Below are positions 1 to 12,055 of a DNA stretch of 64,000 bases, piece after piece. Under the pieces are notes generated by a model. That model was not told the origin of the DNA. It searched no databases and was given only the letters and a program-made list of their open reading frames with translations. Every line of letters begins with the position of its first letter. Within the stretch, counting starts at the first letter, position 1. This DNA is from Todiramphus chloris collaris. Lineage: Eukaryota; Chordata; Aves; Coraciiformes; Alcedinidae. The DNA lies in the NCBI GenBank assembly GCA_025345505.1, contig JANVCC010000010.1, positions 40,586,660-40,650,659 of the forward strand. Reading direction: 5' to 3'. The translations under genes and the position numbers were made by a program.

Positions 1-760
1 GAGGATCTGGAAAAGAGTGTGCTGATATGGCATCTCTTTAGGATTACAGAGTGAGGAAAGCAAACGGATGTATTCCTTGCAAAGGGTTCAGCACTTCTTG
101 TTTTAGAAAGTACTAGCTGTTTTTCATCCTCACCTCTTTTAAGGGCTTTTTAGAAACTGGGCCAGGATCTTTTAAGATCTTCTCCCTAGAACTTTACTTT
201 TGAAAGTCTGATTTCTGCAGATTACTGCCTTCTTTCCTGTAGTTGACACTTACCTTGCTGGTTCATGTCAAATCTTTTCCTTGGCCATCCATTTCCAAGT
301 CTCCTTGTTGTGTGATTGGTTTTTGTTTTTTTTTTTTTTTAACTTTACGTTTTTCAAATGTATTTTTTCCTCCTCTTTCTTCTCTAAGATTTGGTACATA
401 AACACTTATGGTTCTTCTTTGGAGAAATATCAACCCTTCAGATTTTTGCTGACTTCTCATTCCCACAAGAAAGATTGTTTAAATTTTTTTGTGTTCATGC
501 AGCTTCTAATTAAAGCTTGTGATCTGTTTTCATGGCCAGTTCCCCCTTGATTGCTGGTCAGAGCAGTCATGCTGATCAACGTTGAGCCCTAGACATTAAA
601 AGAACAGAATGCTCTGTGGATCATACCTTTCATGCACATTTCTTAGCAAAGGCTGTAATTAGAAGCACTGCAAATATTTCAGTAGCTAAATAATGACTGC
701 AGTGTGATACTGTCTAAAATGAATATAGTATACATATCCTATAGCACATTTAATACTTCA
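1..760. other. Unique non-coding stretch
   Basis: No gene or known repeat is visible. There is a T-rich run near 319-340 and otherwise ordinary AT-rich sequence. The short open frames on both strands (up to 89 codons) are rich in Phe or Lys because they cross the T tract, so I do not treat them as coding. Confidence 0.6.
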
Positions 761-1122
761 TGTCATGGCCCCTCAGCTTTATACTGAATATGATATACAT
801 GGAATGGAATGCCTTGCTGGTCAGCTTAGGGTCACCTGTGCTGTCTGCTCCTCCCCACATGTGCCACCTTTACTGCACCCCAGCATGGTGCACAAGATTT
901 AACAGTGACCTTGCTCTGCATGGGAGCAAGTATAAGCAAAAGCCTTTCTGCACACCAGGCCTTGGTAGTAACTCTAAACATCAAGCATTATCACTTCTAG
1001 AAGCAGACACTGTCTGTGAACATATGCTGTTAGCTTCAGAAAGTGCAGTCACTTAGAAGAGGCTTAGGTGAAAAGCAAAATCACTGAACAGAATTAGTTC
1101 TCTTCTAGCTCCAATGAGGACA
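761..1122 (-). mobile_element. Truncated ERVL-type LTR (mostly U3)
   Basis: This segment aligns by eye with the LTR at 46001-46785. Both contain 'cttggtagtaactctaaaca' (961-980 here) and a ctagaagcagac block, and both end in 'cagaattagtt...gaggaca/ccaggaca'. Read on the minus strand it starts with TGTCC, as avian ERVL LTRs do. A TATA box (TATAAA on the minus strand, 778-783) is present, while the second copy has TACAAA there. Only the U3 part is kept; homology stops just beyond the TATA region at about 761, so R and U5 are missing. No matching target duplication is seen (cttca on the left, gtggt on the right). The family is known from avian class III endogenous retroviruses. That this is a 3'-truncated solo LTR is inferred. 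Confidence 0.75.
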
Positions 1123-4100
1123 GTGGTCCATCTCTGTTGTGCACTGAACTGTACGGTGTAGGAACATACAAGATCACAGGTACTTGTCTGTGCACTCCAT
1201 CAGCTGAGGCCTGTTAATTCCATCACATAGACCACTTCTGGTCCACTGTCCTTAGGATAATATTAAGCATACCATACTCTTCTTGGTTAGGTGAGAGCTA
1301 GCCACATGGCTATTTTTTGGGTATCTTGCAATACAGCTGGATATGGGAAAAGTTACGCTTTTTTAATATCCCTCTCTCCCAGACAGTCATCACAGCAGAG
1401 TAAAGATAAAGCCACCTAGTTTATATATAAACACTGGAGCCCAGATGTCCCACATGAGTCACAAAAAAATTTCTCTGAGCTGGTACACCTAAAATACTGG
1501 CTTTACTTTCTTGGGCTCCAGGAAATTTCAATCTGTGCAGAACTTATGAAACAGTATTAAAATTCATCATAGCACACGAGAATACATCATGTCACACATG
1601 CTCTCAAAATAGTATCTTGTTGATGATGTTCAAGAAATAGTATTAAATTGTGCTTTTTTTTTCTTTTTTGGATTTTCAAGGTGTTTAGTGGAATTTTCTA
1701 TATAATGAAAATGTTAAAGTCTTTCATACTCTGTGTACTGCAGGATGTAGACTGCAGCCCAAGGACTTGGGAGAGGACAAAGCATTTCATTTTGCCCTCT
1801 AAACTTTATCTGCTTTATTTTAATTGGCACAGCTGTGTCCAATCTCCATTTCCCTGTCTGTCTTCAAAACCTTCTGGATAGTAGAAAGTGGTTCAGACTG
1901 GAAGTGTTGCCCCTCAGAACCAGACAGCACATCAACCAGTATCTGCAATGGCTAAAATTCCCACTTTTGAACAAGGGCTACTGCTGCAAGTACAGATTTT
2001 CTGTGACAAGAGCCAGGTTTTACACAGTGGGAATTCGTTGCAGCTTTAACTCTTCAAATAGCTTCAGGTCACTGGAGTAGGATCTTTCAGTAACAAATTT
2101 CTGTTGTAGAGGGGAGAACAAATAAGTTTTTTGTTCACTTCAAGCATGTTACTTCCAATGAGGGGCAGAAAAAAGTTGAGACCAAGGCTTGGCATGGGCA
2201 GATGTCTTCTAGCAGGAAATCTCCATGATGAAGATTTTGGCTAGAGAAGTTTGGCAGGATAAGAGCCTCTCTTTGCTATCTCAGTTGGTGTGAAAAAACG
2301 ATTCGTGTGTGGGAATCTGTCCCCATGTCTTTTTGTGCATGTGTAGTCACAGCGCAGGTGGCATATAGATTGTACCATATAGAGATCAACACATGCAAAT
2401 TGGAATGAACTTAAATACAGGCTGACTCAAATGGAGGTGACATGTACCACAGCCTTGGGAAATGGTATTGCTTCTTGTGGTTCTGATCTACATGCTGTCA
2501 CTCTATTCCCAAATGCACATGCACCCTTCTCTTTAGTCTTGGGAAGCAATTAAGGCATCATCTCTTGTGTATTTGGAAAAGATTATAAAATCCCCATGAA
2601 TCAGGACATTTTTTTTCATGGCCCTTGCAAGGATTTGTTCTGAACATGTACTGGTTTGAACAGTAGATATGTTCTTCTCTTCCCTCATTAAATTACCTAA
2701 TCCTTCACATATTGAAAAGTAAGATAGTTGGGAAGAGCAGGAGATGGGCCTTTTGATTGTAGAACCTGTGTTGATAGCCTGAACGTGGCAAAACTTTATT
2801 TAGCATTTGTCTGTGTTAGTGTTTGAGCGTAGATTATGGATACATTTTTTAAATCAGTGTATCTGTTTGGGTTTATAGAGCAATATTGGACCATTTCCTT
2901 CAGGATGAAACTAAACCAGATGCAGTGCTGTAACCACCAGCATGTATCCATGGAGTTATTTAGAAATAGCCACCTTCCCACACACTATATGTGTACAGTG
3001 GATGTCCTGTCCTTAAGATCAACCGTTTCACATTTCAAATCCCATACTGGGCTGTTCTGCTTTCTGAAACAGCCGTAAAGCTCTGCCAGTAGGAGAAAGG
3101 ATGGGGCACCATAGCAGAGTGTCTCGTCTGTGAGATACAACTTGATTCCACTTTGAGGTCTAAAGTAATAAAGCATGCATCTCCTTGTAGAGGTAGAGGG
3201 CTTGCTTTGTGAACAGTGGAAGAGGTAATGACAGAGTGCCTACAAAATTTGCATTTAATACACTCTGTCCATATCAAAACCATCTTGTGAAAGCCATCGG
3301 CTAAGGATAGCAACTTAGAAATCTTTTTGCCTCAAAACTGCATTATGCAAATATGTTCCCATATAGTAGTAAAATTACATTAACAATGTTAATAACTGTG
3401 AAAGAGAAGCTCTTTTAATACCTGTGGCTTGCAGTGCATCTGGTCCTCTTGTCTCAATGTTTCAGAGAAAAAGCTCAGTGTTAAATACTTGGCTAATTTT
3501 GGCCTGCAGGCTTGAGAACCTGGCACAGCTTTATTGTATGCTCAGGTAGATAATAATTGGGTTTCAAGCTTGCACAGCTGTTTTGAGACCATTTTCTTTT
3601 CATTACGCTTGTTCACATCACAGTTGAGTTCATCTTTCCATGCATGTCTAACTCACCAGTGTGTTGTGCAAAATTGCAGATGTGCTGCTCTTGCTCTTTG
3701 AGTACTTAAACTTATCAAGGGAAAGCAATGATAGTAACAGATCATTTATAGATAGATTATACATATATCAATAGATTATAGATCATTATACAAAAGTGAG
3801 GCAACTTTTGTACAATTACAGGAAATCAGGCTCCTTAATAAACCTGTAAATTTGCATTTGTTGGTCCCTCTTTATACTGGCATGTTTCTTGAGCTGAAGA
3901 AGGTGTGTGGTTTTCCTCTCATCACCATTATTAAGAACTACTGTGATTTAAAAATATTTATTATTATTATCATCATAGCTACTTGATGTATCTCCTGGCT
4001 TTGAGGGAGGACCTGTTTGCAGCTGAGAGGATGGCAGCTTTGCACCAGCCATGCTGCTGTAGCTCCACAGCCTCACTGCCACAATGACCCCTACCTGTTT

Positions 4101-5892
4101 TTCATTCCCCAGTGCCTCTGCTCACATTTAAAACAAAACAGAAGTGTGAAAACCCTCAGATAACTTTTCAAGACTTTCTGGCAGACCAGTGCATTGCTTG
4201 TATCTCCAACCATGTCTGCAAACACCTCAGCTGTTAATCCTGGGAGCTGCTGTCGAGTTGTGCTCTCACCCGTGTGAACGCCATATGAACAAGGGGCATG
4301 CATCCTGCCAGGATGTGCAGAGCAGGGGAAGAGGAGCTTGTTCATGCTGCTTCTCCTCCTCTTCCTGCCTTGTTACTGCTTTAGTCTATACTGTGCCCAG
4401 TGGAAAGCCCTTGTCAGATTTTCTAGGCTGTCTGAAAGTAGTTTCTACTAATGTAGAAATAACATTGATCAGTTCAAAGCCCTACCCCCTTTTCTACTAC
4501 AGAAGGATAATTCTTTACATAATTGTGTATTACTTTTGCTTTTCTGTCTGGTAATGGATTTTTGGAAAATAATATTGTTCATTGCTGCCACTGTTAACCC
4601 CACTATTTTGTCAACCATTTTACTTGTCACGTTACAATGTGTTTATTGAATCTTGTCTTGACTTGCACGTTAAGTACTGTAAGCCCAGTCCTTTGTTAAC
4701 TCCATGAAATCTTGATCAGATTGGAACCTCTGTCTATTACCATAATGAAAATATTAAACAGTAATTTCCTTCTGAGATAGCAACAGATTTAGCATTACTG
4801 GGACTCTTGAACTGCTTATCAAATAGAAATTTTATTTTAACACCTGTAGCTGAAATGAAGTGGAATACTCAGTAGCTGCTGTGCTAATGCTTCCATGAAG
4901 GAGATAAAACTGAAAATGTATGCAAAACTAGTGACAATTCTTAGTATAAATGTTTATTCAAACTTTCTGAAAGTGTGAGGGGAAATATTATCTTGATGTA
5001 TCATTTAATATTGAAGGGGTTTTATAGAAATGTGGTTTTTCTCAGCATTTTGTTAGAAACAATCAACCCTTCTATGTGTGTTTCAGCTCTGGGTTTTACA
5101 AGATACAATGGTAATTCCCTCCTTCTCCCTCTCACACCCCTGCAAGTGTTTGGCCCTTCCATCTTTGTCAGCGCAGGAAAGCTAAATTCTGTCTGCAGTG
5201 CTCTTGGATTATTCCCAAACTAGGTTCTTCTGTTAAGGATATTATTTTAAAATATGTTATGGCCTCTGACCCGTGTTGAAATATCTTTTGAAACTAGACC
5301 CATATCTCTGTCTTTACTGGCAGACACTGACAATACTTCAAGTTTTCAGTCTTGCTCAGGTCTAAGAAACTAATTCTTTGTGTCCAGTGGAAGCAGTCCA
5401 AAGGGATAGTCATTGAACAGTTACTGTTTCACAATTAGTCATCTATTTCAGATGGTTATACATTGTCGGCAACAGATCTTAACTTTAATTCTTCCAAGGT
5501 ATGTAAATGCACAATTAAAATACTATTACATTTTTTCCCTGTCGTATTATAGAATAGTATTTATGGTGCTATATCAAGAACAGCTTTTATGAGTATCTGT
5601 TGCTCTAGCTGTGTCTTAGTTTTTAATCACTCTATAATGAACATCATGGTTCACAAAGAACATGTGCAACAAGATTATTAAACAATTAGTCTCCATAGAT
5701 CATGGTTTCTTGGTTTATTAATACATATTCTAGTCATTTTCAGAGGTATGAGACTACAGCCATAGATTTATTGAAATAGAAGTGTGGAATCAATGCCATG
5801 CAAGGTAACATATTTAGTGAATATAGTTAATATCTTTGTCTTCTGCTGGGTTCTGTGAACCAGAATGGCTGACAGTAAGTTCTCCAGAACAA
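1123..5892. other. Unique non-coding stretch of about 4.8 kb
   Basis: No gene and no recognisable interspersed repeat. Minor features are T runs near 1651, an ATT/ATC run at about 3956-3977, and a short hairpin at 3789-3812. The longest open frame is 121 codons (4189-4554, plus) and has no recognisable domain. Texture is AT-rich and unremarkable. Confidence 0.55.
3789..3812. repeat. Perfect 9-bp inverted repeat (hairpin)
   Basis: Arms tacaaaagt (3789-3797) and acttttgta (3804-3812) are perfect reverse complements with a six-base loop. The surroundings are an AT-rich stretch of gata/atag motifs. No function can be assigned; a chance palindrome is possible. Confidence 0.6.
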
Positions 5893-6530
5893 CAGAGTCA
5901 TAGAATCATTTCAGGTAGTCATAGTAAGCGATAAAATCTCCCCTGAGCCTCTTCTACAGGCTAAACCACCCCAGTTCCCTCAGCTGCTCCTCATAAGACT
6001 TGTGCTCTAGACCCTTCACCGGATTTGTTGCCTTTTTTTGGACACACTCCAACACCCCAGTAGCTGTCTTTAAATGAGGAGCCCAAAACTGAACAAGGTG
6101 TTCACGAATGGGGACGATCACTTCCCCATTCTGGCCATAGCTGGCCACATTGTTTTTGACACAAGCCAGGATGCTGGTGGCCTTCTTGGCACCCTGCTGG
6201 CTCACATGCAGCTGACTGTCGACCAACACCCCTGGGTCATTTGCTTCTGGGCAGCTTTCCAGCCACTCCTCTCCAAGCCTGTAGCTGTGCATGGGGTTGT
6301 TGTGGCCCAAATGCAGGACCCAGCACTTGGTCTTGTTGAACCTCATACAATTGGCCTTGGATCATTGGTCCAATCTGTCGTGATCCCTCTGTAGATCCTT
6401 CCTACCCTCAAGCAGATCGACGCTCCCACACAACTTTGTGTCATTTGCAAATTTACCAAGGGTGCCCTTGATCCCCTCATCCAGATCACTGATAAAAATA
6501 TTAAAGAGAACTGTCCCAAATTTGTTGGCA
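5893..6530 (-). mobile_element. CR1 LINE fragment, ORF2 C-terminal part
   Basis: The sense strand is minus. A 130-codon open frame (5954-6346) carries the CR1 ORF2 C-terminal signatures [20 protein letters not shown] near its N-terminus and [11 protein letters not shown] and [13 protein letters not shown] towards its end. These lie downstream of the reverse-transcriptase core in the family. A tail with 'tcatagaatcat' (CR1 terminal octamers) starts at about 5897. The 3' UTR normally found between the ORF end and the octamers is almost absent, so an internal deletion joins the tail to the ORF near 5913-5935. The 5' side reaches further into ORF2, with 'cctcatccagatcactgataa' near 6475, and fades near 6530. 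It is a dead fragment; its subfamily is not assigned. Confidence 0.93.
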
Positions 6531-8340
6531 TGACTTTACTCAGTCAACACTCTTGGTTTTGTCAAAGAAAAACTTACCAAGAAGTCAGGTTATTTATGGG
6601 AGATTAAAAAAAAAAAAAATTGGTAACTTTTCTCCAAATATAACAGCCAGGAGTATTTTTTGCACTTATGTAGTAAAGAAATGGTTGAGGTAATTTCTTT
6701 CTTCCTTCCCCACTTCCTCCTTTACATGTATGTAACTGAATGATGTTCTTTCTGTGCTCCCCCAGAGCTTTCCAAGGAAGAAGAATTCAGAAATGGGCCA
6801 GTTTTACAAGACATACTGAAATATTCTGTTTCATGACTTGAAAGGATGACAAGCCTCTTAAGTCTATTTTTCTAAAAGTTTTGAGTAGCTTTAATAGGAA
6901 ATAGTATTAAAATCCCATTATTCTAAAATGGCTAAAGTTCAGCTATCATTAATTGTCATAGACGTTAAGTGAACAATTCCAATCTAGACATCTATATCAA
7001 TGTATCATTTATTATTAAAGCTAATTGTTTGTTTAATTATTCACAGCACTGTCATGGATTGATTTCTCTGTGGTCTAGGGATAGAATTTGACTTGAATGT
7101 TAAAATAAATTAGAGAAACGTTTTGTAGAGGTTTTCATTTTGCAACACGTGTACTTGAAAAAGTAAGTTATTTTAAACTTTAAGCCTTTTTGTTTACAAT
7201 CTAAATCTCAAATATGAAGGACATTTATGGATTGATTCTGAAAGTCTAATTTGGCATGTTGTGTTATATTAAATGTTAGTTAAGGGACAATTACAGGACT
7301 TTGAATTAACTTCTACGTTTACCACTTCTAAAGAATAATATTAAGACAACTTGACAGCCACGATAAATGTAGACTGAGTGGAAAAGATATATATTAAAGA
7401 TGTGAGTCCTGCCCCTCTTTTCCAAGAACTTTTGTGTATACTTATGTTTGAAGCTATGCTATCTATCTTGCTTTAATTCTTTTGGTATACGACACCAAAT
7501 GTTGAGAACTATGCTTCTTTGAAATGTAGTATTTTAGTTATCACTGAATTAAATCCAGAGAAGTAAGGATGGCAAGAGACCTGGCTATATGACTGCTGTG
7601 TTCCCATGGTCAGCTTAAGTTACTTCCCCGCAACATTTGGAAGTATTTTCAGAACAGATCAGGACTGAAAACACTTCTGCTGTTCCCTTAGGACACTTGC
7701 ACCAATTTTATCCTTACTCTTAGAAAAAGTTGCTGAAGCTTGCATGTGTTCATGGACCATGTGTGTTCACTTTTTCTCAAGTATCCTGTTTCATTCATTG
7801 TTTCCTCATGAGTCCTTTTTTCTAGTCTTGTTTTCTAGACCTCTGAATATCCTCATGGTCATTAACTGAGGTTACTTTGGAGGGTTCACAACTTTGTTGA
7901 AACGCAGTGATGTATAAGGCTGGTCACTGAAGAGAGCAGCATTACTTGACATCTTGCTTACTTTTGTTTATCAAAGCACTGGCTAGCTTCTTTCAACTTT
8001 CTACATTTAATAAATTTCCTGTCCCTACCAATATTAAAGAAGGAATTGAGCATACCAAGGATGCATTTTTATAATACTCTCTGTGTAGGTGATGGTGTTC
8101 AGTCAGGGCTGTGTAAGGAAGAGATATATGAATCCAGCAGTCCAAAGTATGCTTTTATTGTATATTTATCTAGCTTTTCATCAATTTACAAGCTTCCTGA
8201 ACCAAGGTCATGTCTGAGCTCTGCTGGATGTTGAATTGTAATGAATGAGCTTGCCTAAAATGTTTTGGGACCTCCTGTAGACTTTTAACATAGGGTACAT
8301 CATGTGTCACTGTATTTATTTGGTCTGGAAAAAGTACCTA
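6531..8340. other. Unique AT-rich stretch
   Basis: No gene or clear repeat. There is an A run at 6606-6619. Around 6930-7060 the sequence is AT-rich with several attaat/taatta motifs. No open frame looks coding. The first 60 bases could be an unrecognisable extension of the adjacent CR1. Confidence 0.5.
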
Positions 8341-8880
8341 TTTTTGGGGTTTTTTTCCAAACATATTTGCTAATTTAATTTTATTTAACACTTCATGTCT
8401 CATTAGAATTAGAGGCTTTTTCTAACTACATTGTTAGATAATGCATGACTTTACAGACTTTTATGTTGCTTTTGTTGTCTTCACTCCCACACTCAGAAGT
8501 TCTACTGTGGAATCCTTCTAATACAGAAGTCTTCTCCATTAATTTGTTGACTTCCTTTCTATTTCTAGTCTGAAGTTTTTGTGATGATAGCTTAAAGACA
8601 CCAGAACTCCATGCAGTATTCAAGCTGGGAGGATGTGATATAAATATGTAATTGCATGCTGAAGTTTATATATATATATATATATTTTTTTTTTTTTTGG
8701 TGGTGATTCTTCCTAATATTCTGTCTTGTCCTTTGGATAGCCATCAAACTGAGTAATATCTGTGGTGTGGTTCTTTTGGGTTTGTTTGTTTTTGTTTATT
8801 TTTGGTGGGGTATGTGTGAGTTGGGTGTTTTTGAGTGTGTGCGCTTTGTTGTTGGTTGGTTGGTTGGTTTTGTTTTTTTC
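8341..8880. repeat. Cluster of simple repeats (T5G4T7, (TA)n-T, G/T-rich)
   Basis: Three low-complexity tracts lie close together. A T5-GGGG-T7 run occupies 8341-8356. A (TA)n run followed by a T tract occupies 8666-8698. A G/T-rich plus-strand segment at about 8768-8880 includes (GGTT)n near 8853-8870. The DNA between them is ordinary and has no coding signal. Confidence 0.85.
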
Positions 8881-9872
8881 CTTAACTGGAACATTTGATG
8901 GTGGATCTACATTGAATTCCTAAATGGTAAATAACAAATTTAGAGTCTGTTATTGTCTGCTGATAACCTAAGCTAGTCTTGGTTATGTGCCTTACTTTGG
9001 CACTTGAATTTTATTGCCCAGTTGTTCAGTATTGTGAGGTTTTCTGTAGTTCTTCATAGTTTCAATTTTTTGATAATTGCTCAGGGTTACTGAATGTGCT
9101 CTTCATACTCCTGTCATTAAGCACATATTAAATTATGAGTTGATATTTCCTCCTATTTCAAAACAGTGATGTTTTTCAGAGCTTTTGATATGGAATGTTG
9201 CTGGGTTTGTGACTGCTGTCCTGCTTCCTGATCAAAGACATTTTGTAAGCCCGTGGGATCACCTTTTATTTGCATGCTAGCTAATGCCTTCAAAGAGTTT
9301 TATATATTTTTATCTGTTCTCAGTTCTCTTGCTATAGCTATGTTGGCCCTTCACCTGTATATTGTGGATATTCATTTGCTATTCTTTACTGTAATTTCCA
9401 GCACTGAAGCTGATTTTAAATGATAGATTGTACAAATGGGATATTGTACGATAGGTATGACAATACTTTGGCAATTTCATATAAGAACTCTTTCAAATCT
9501 CTTAGGTGAACACCATCTGGTCTTGACAATTTGTTACCTTTTTTTTATCAATTTGTTCTACAGCTACTCTACTGACACATTAGTTTAAGGCAATTTCTCA
9601 TTCTACATGAAGGAAAGAATTGCTGTGGAATCATTCAAACAATCTTCTGGTGCAAACAAGTCTTGTAGCCCTTTTACTATCTCTTGTTGGCTATGCAAGC
9701 TCTGGTGTAGGTTTCTCATTCATTTATTGTATTTGAGGAAAAACTATTACTGCCGCTATGCTCTTAGCAAAATGTTCTACATTCTTTACTAATAAATTTT
9801 ACTATTTTGCATTTAAGTTGCCTGAATTGTGAGGTATATTATTTGTATGTGACTTCCATGACCAGTAGCTGA
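8881..9872. other. Unique AT-rich stretch
   Basis: No gene or known repeat recognised. Open frames are at most about 65 codons and show no conserved motif. Confidence 0.55.
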
Positions 9873-10650
9873 GTTCACAGAATGCCGTTGGTTGAAAGAG
9901 ATCTTCAAGATCTAGTTCAACCTTCGACCCAACACTGCAAGCTCACCACTAAACCATGTCCCTAAGCACCAGGTCTGCGTGCCATTTAAATGCCTCCAGG
10001 GATGGCAACTTTATCACTGCCCTGGGCAGATCATTCCTATGTTTGATAACCTTTTCAGTGAAGAAATGTTTCCTAATACCTGTCCTAAACCTCCCCTAGC
10101 ACAGCTTGCATCCGTTCCCTCTGGTCCAGTCACATGTCACCAGGGAGAAGACGCTGTTCCCCTGTGTTTCTAATACAAGCCAGGATGCCATTCGCTTTCT
10201 TGGCCATCTGCATGCGCTGCTGACCCATACTTAGTTGACTATCAATCAGTACCCCTAGGTCCTTTTCCAAATTGCACTGTTCCAACCACACATCCCCAAG
10301 TCTGTAGCTTGCCTTGGGGTTGTTATGACCAAAGTGCAGGACCTGACACTTAGCCTTGTTGAACCCTATGCAAGTAACCTTGGCCCACTGATCTAACCTG
10401 TCTTAAGTTCTGCTTTAAAGCTTCCCTACCCTCTAGTAGATCAACACACACACACTTAGCTTGGTGTCACCTGCAAATTTACTGAGAGTGCCCTTGTTCC
10501 CCTCATCCAGATGATTAATAAAGATATTGAAGAGAACAGGCCCCAGTACTGAACCCTGGGGAACACAGATTGTGACCGGGTGCCAGCCAGACTTGGGTCT
10601 GTTCACTACTTCTGTTTTCTTATCAAAGAAGCAAACAAGGTGTTTACTTT
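9873..10650 (-). mobile_element. CR1 LINE, 3' end plus ORF2 part with internal deletion
   Basis: Read on the minus strand this is a CR1 copy. The plus-strand order is the tail 'ttcacagaatgcc' at 9874, the 3' UTR block 'aaaccatgtccctaagc', 'cctccagggatggcaactt', 'cttttcagtgaagaaatg' and 'aaacctcccctagcacagct'. A jump near 10165-10175 then goes straight to the ORF2 block 'acaagccaggatgccattcg', missing the 3' end of ORF2 in between. ORF2-derived DNA continues through 'ggggttgttatgaccaaagtg' to 'cctcatccagatgattaata' and 'aaccctggggaacaca', ending near 10650. The 3' UTR resembles that of the copy at 49838-50152, so they are probably the same or sister subfamilies. No open frame survives. Confidence 0.93.
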
Positions 10651-10790
10651 GGGAGGCTTTTTGCTGCTACTGTTAGGTTTTTCTGGGTTTTGTTTTTGGT
10701 TTTATATTGGTATTGGGTATTTTTGGGGGGAGGTGGGTTAATTTTTGGGGTGGGTTTTTTTTTTTGTTTTCTTTTTTTTTTAACCTTCCA
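10651..10790. repeat. G/T-rich low-complexity tract
   Basis: The plus strand is almost only G and T, with runs such as tttttggggtgggttttt (10742-10759) and poly-T interrupted by single G. It adjoins the 5' side of the CR1 copy. The Lys-rich minus-strand open frame across it (10673-10903) is a composition artefact. Confidence 0.85.
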
Positions 10791-11297
10791 GACCTTTGTC
10801 TTTGATCTTTCCTTTTGTTATAGAACATGAGCACAAAAACTGGCCCTTCCCCAGCAGTCCTAGAGGGATCATGTAGAGGTGTTGTGAGATGGCACCCCTG
10901 CACCCAGCAGGCTCACCATGGTGTGAGCTTCACTAGCATCACTGACCCATCTGTCCACTTGCCTGGGATTTGCATGTTACAGGGCAGATAACTTCAAGCA
11001 TCATGTGTAGTACAATGAGCCAGAAAATGTGTGAGCTCCTGCTGGGCTTGTATTTGTTTTTGCTTTCACTAGTAGCTTTTGAAGTTCTCTCTGCTTTTTA
11101 TCTGTTTGTTTCCCCTCTTCTCTTTCTCTTCTAGCAGAGTTCAGCCCTCCTCCCCTGCCTGTATGTGGTTTTGTTTGGGTTTTTGCTCAGAGTTGGAGGT
11201 AGATGCCCAACTTCATCTGCTCACTTGGGAAAGTCATGGCGTATGAGACCTTTTGCTTCTAACTGTTAACAGAAACTAATGTAACCACTTATGTAAG

Positions 11298-11352
11298 GGT
11301 TTTTTTTTGTTTGTTTGTTTGTTGTTGTTGGTTTGTTTTTTTTTTTTTTAAA
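11298..11352. repeat. (GTTT)n / poly-T tract
   Basis: A T run is followed by repeated gtttg and gttgttgttg, then poly-T to about 11350. The sequence from 10791 to 11297 is unique with no gene seen. Confidence 0.85.
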
Positions 11353-11931
11353 GCTCCATGTTCTTGATAGTTGTTTTATTGCTTTACCAGACAGCTTTGA
11401 GGAAAAAACTAAGAATTCATTTTGTATAAAGGTTTAGATGAGTAGGTAGATACTAGAAATATAAGTCACCTTGGAGGTTCACAGCTTTCATGTCATTGCA
11501 TAAAAAAGGAAAAAAAAGTTACATAAGGGGACATGTGCATGTATTGCTGTATGCTTTGGGAATACTGGACGATGCTTGGAAAGGCAAGGAGTGAAAACAT
11601 GACAGGATTAATATTCATGGAAGTATGAGTAGGATATTATTCTTCATATTGCAAATGACATTAAATATTTAAGTATGATTCCTTAATGCTATGATGGGAA
11701 CCTACCCAAATGAATTTCCTTTTTTGCTTACAGTCATAACATACTGGCTCCTGACACATTTCTTTTATGAAAACCTGTCTCTTCTTTTGAGACATCCAGC
11801 AGCTGTTCAGATGTGATTACCTTAAGTATCTTACTCTAATTAGAAAAGGGAGGTAGGACTGCATAAAATCAGAAAGATGTGCATAAAAATTTAGACATTT
11901 TAGTCTACTCTATTTTTACTTTTGTTGTTTC
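11353..11931. other. Unique stretch
   Basis: No gene or interspersed repeat recognised. Short A runs occur near 11503-11518. Confidence 0.5.
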
Positions 11932-12055
11932 TTAAAAAAAACCTAACAAAATAAACAAACAACAAACAGGGGACAAACAAACAAATAACAAACAAAAAAC
12001 AAATAACAAACAACAAAACTAAAACAACAAAGAACCCTATTTAAAAAAAAATACG
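11932..12055. repeat. A/C-rich (AAAC)n-like tract
   Basis: The plus strand is built of aaac, aac and ataac units with almost no G or T for about 120 bases. It is the strand complement in kind of the G/T tracts at 10651 and 11298. It looks like a decayed AAAC microsatellite. Confidence 0.85.

Noticed and set aside
281-550. Phe-rich plus-strand frame resembling a membrane protein
   Set aside because: Caused by a T tract; no other coding evidence.
1117-1252. Inverted ggacagtgg ... ccactgtcc words next to the first LTR
   Set aside because: Only about ten bases match and no further symmetry follows; likely chance.
10673-10903. Lys- and Pro-rich minus-strand open frame
   Set aside because: It is the complement of a G/T-rich tract; low complexity explains the residues.
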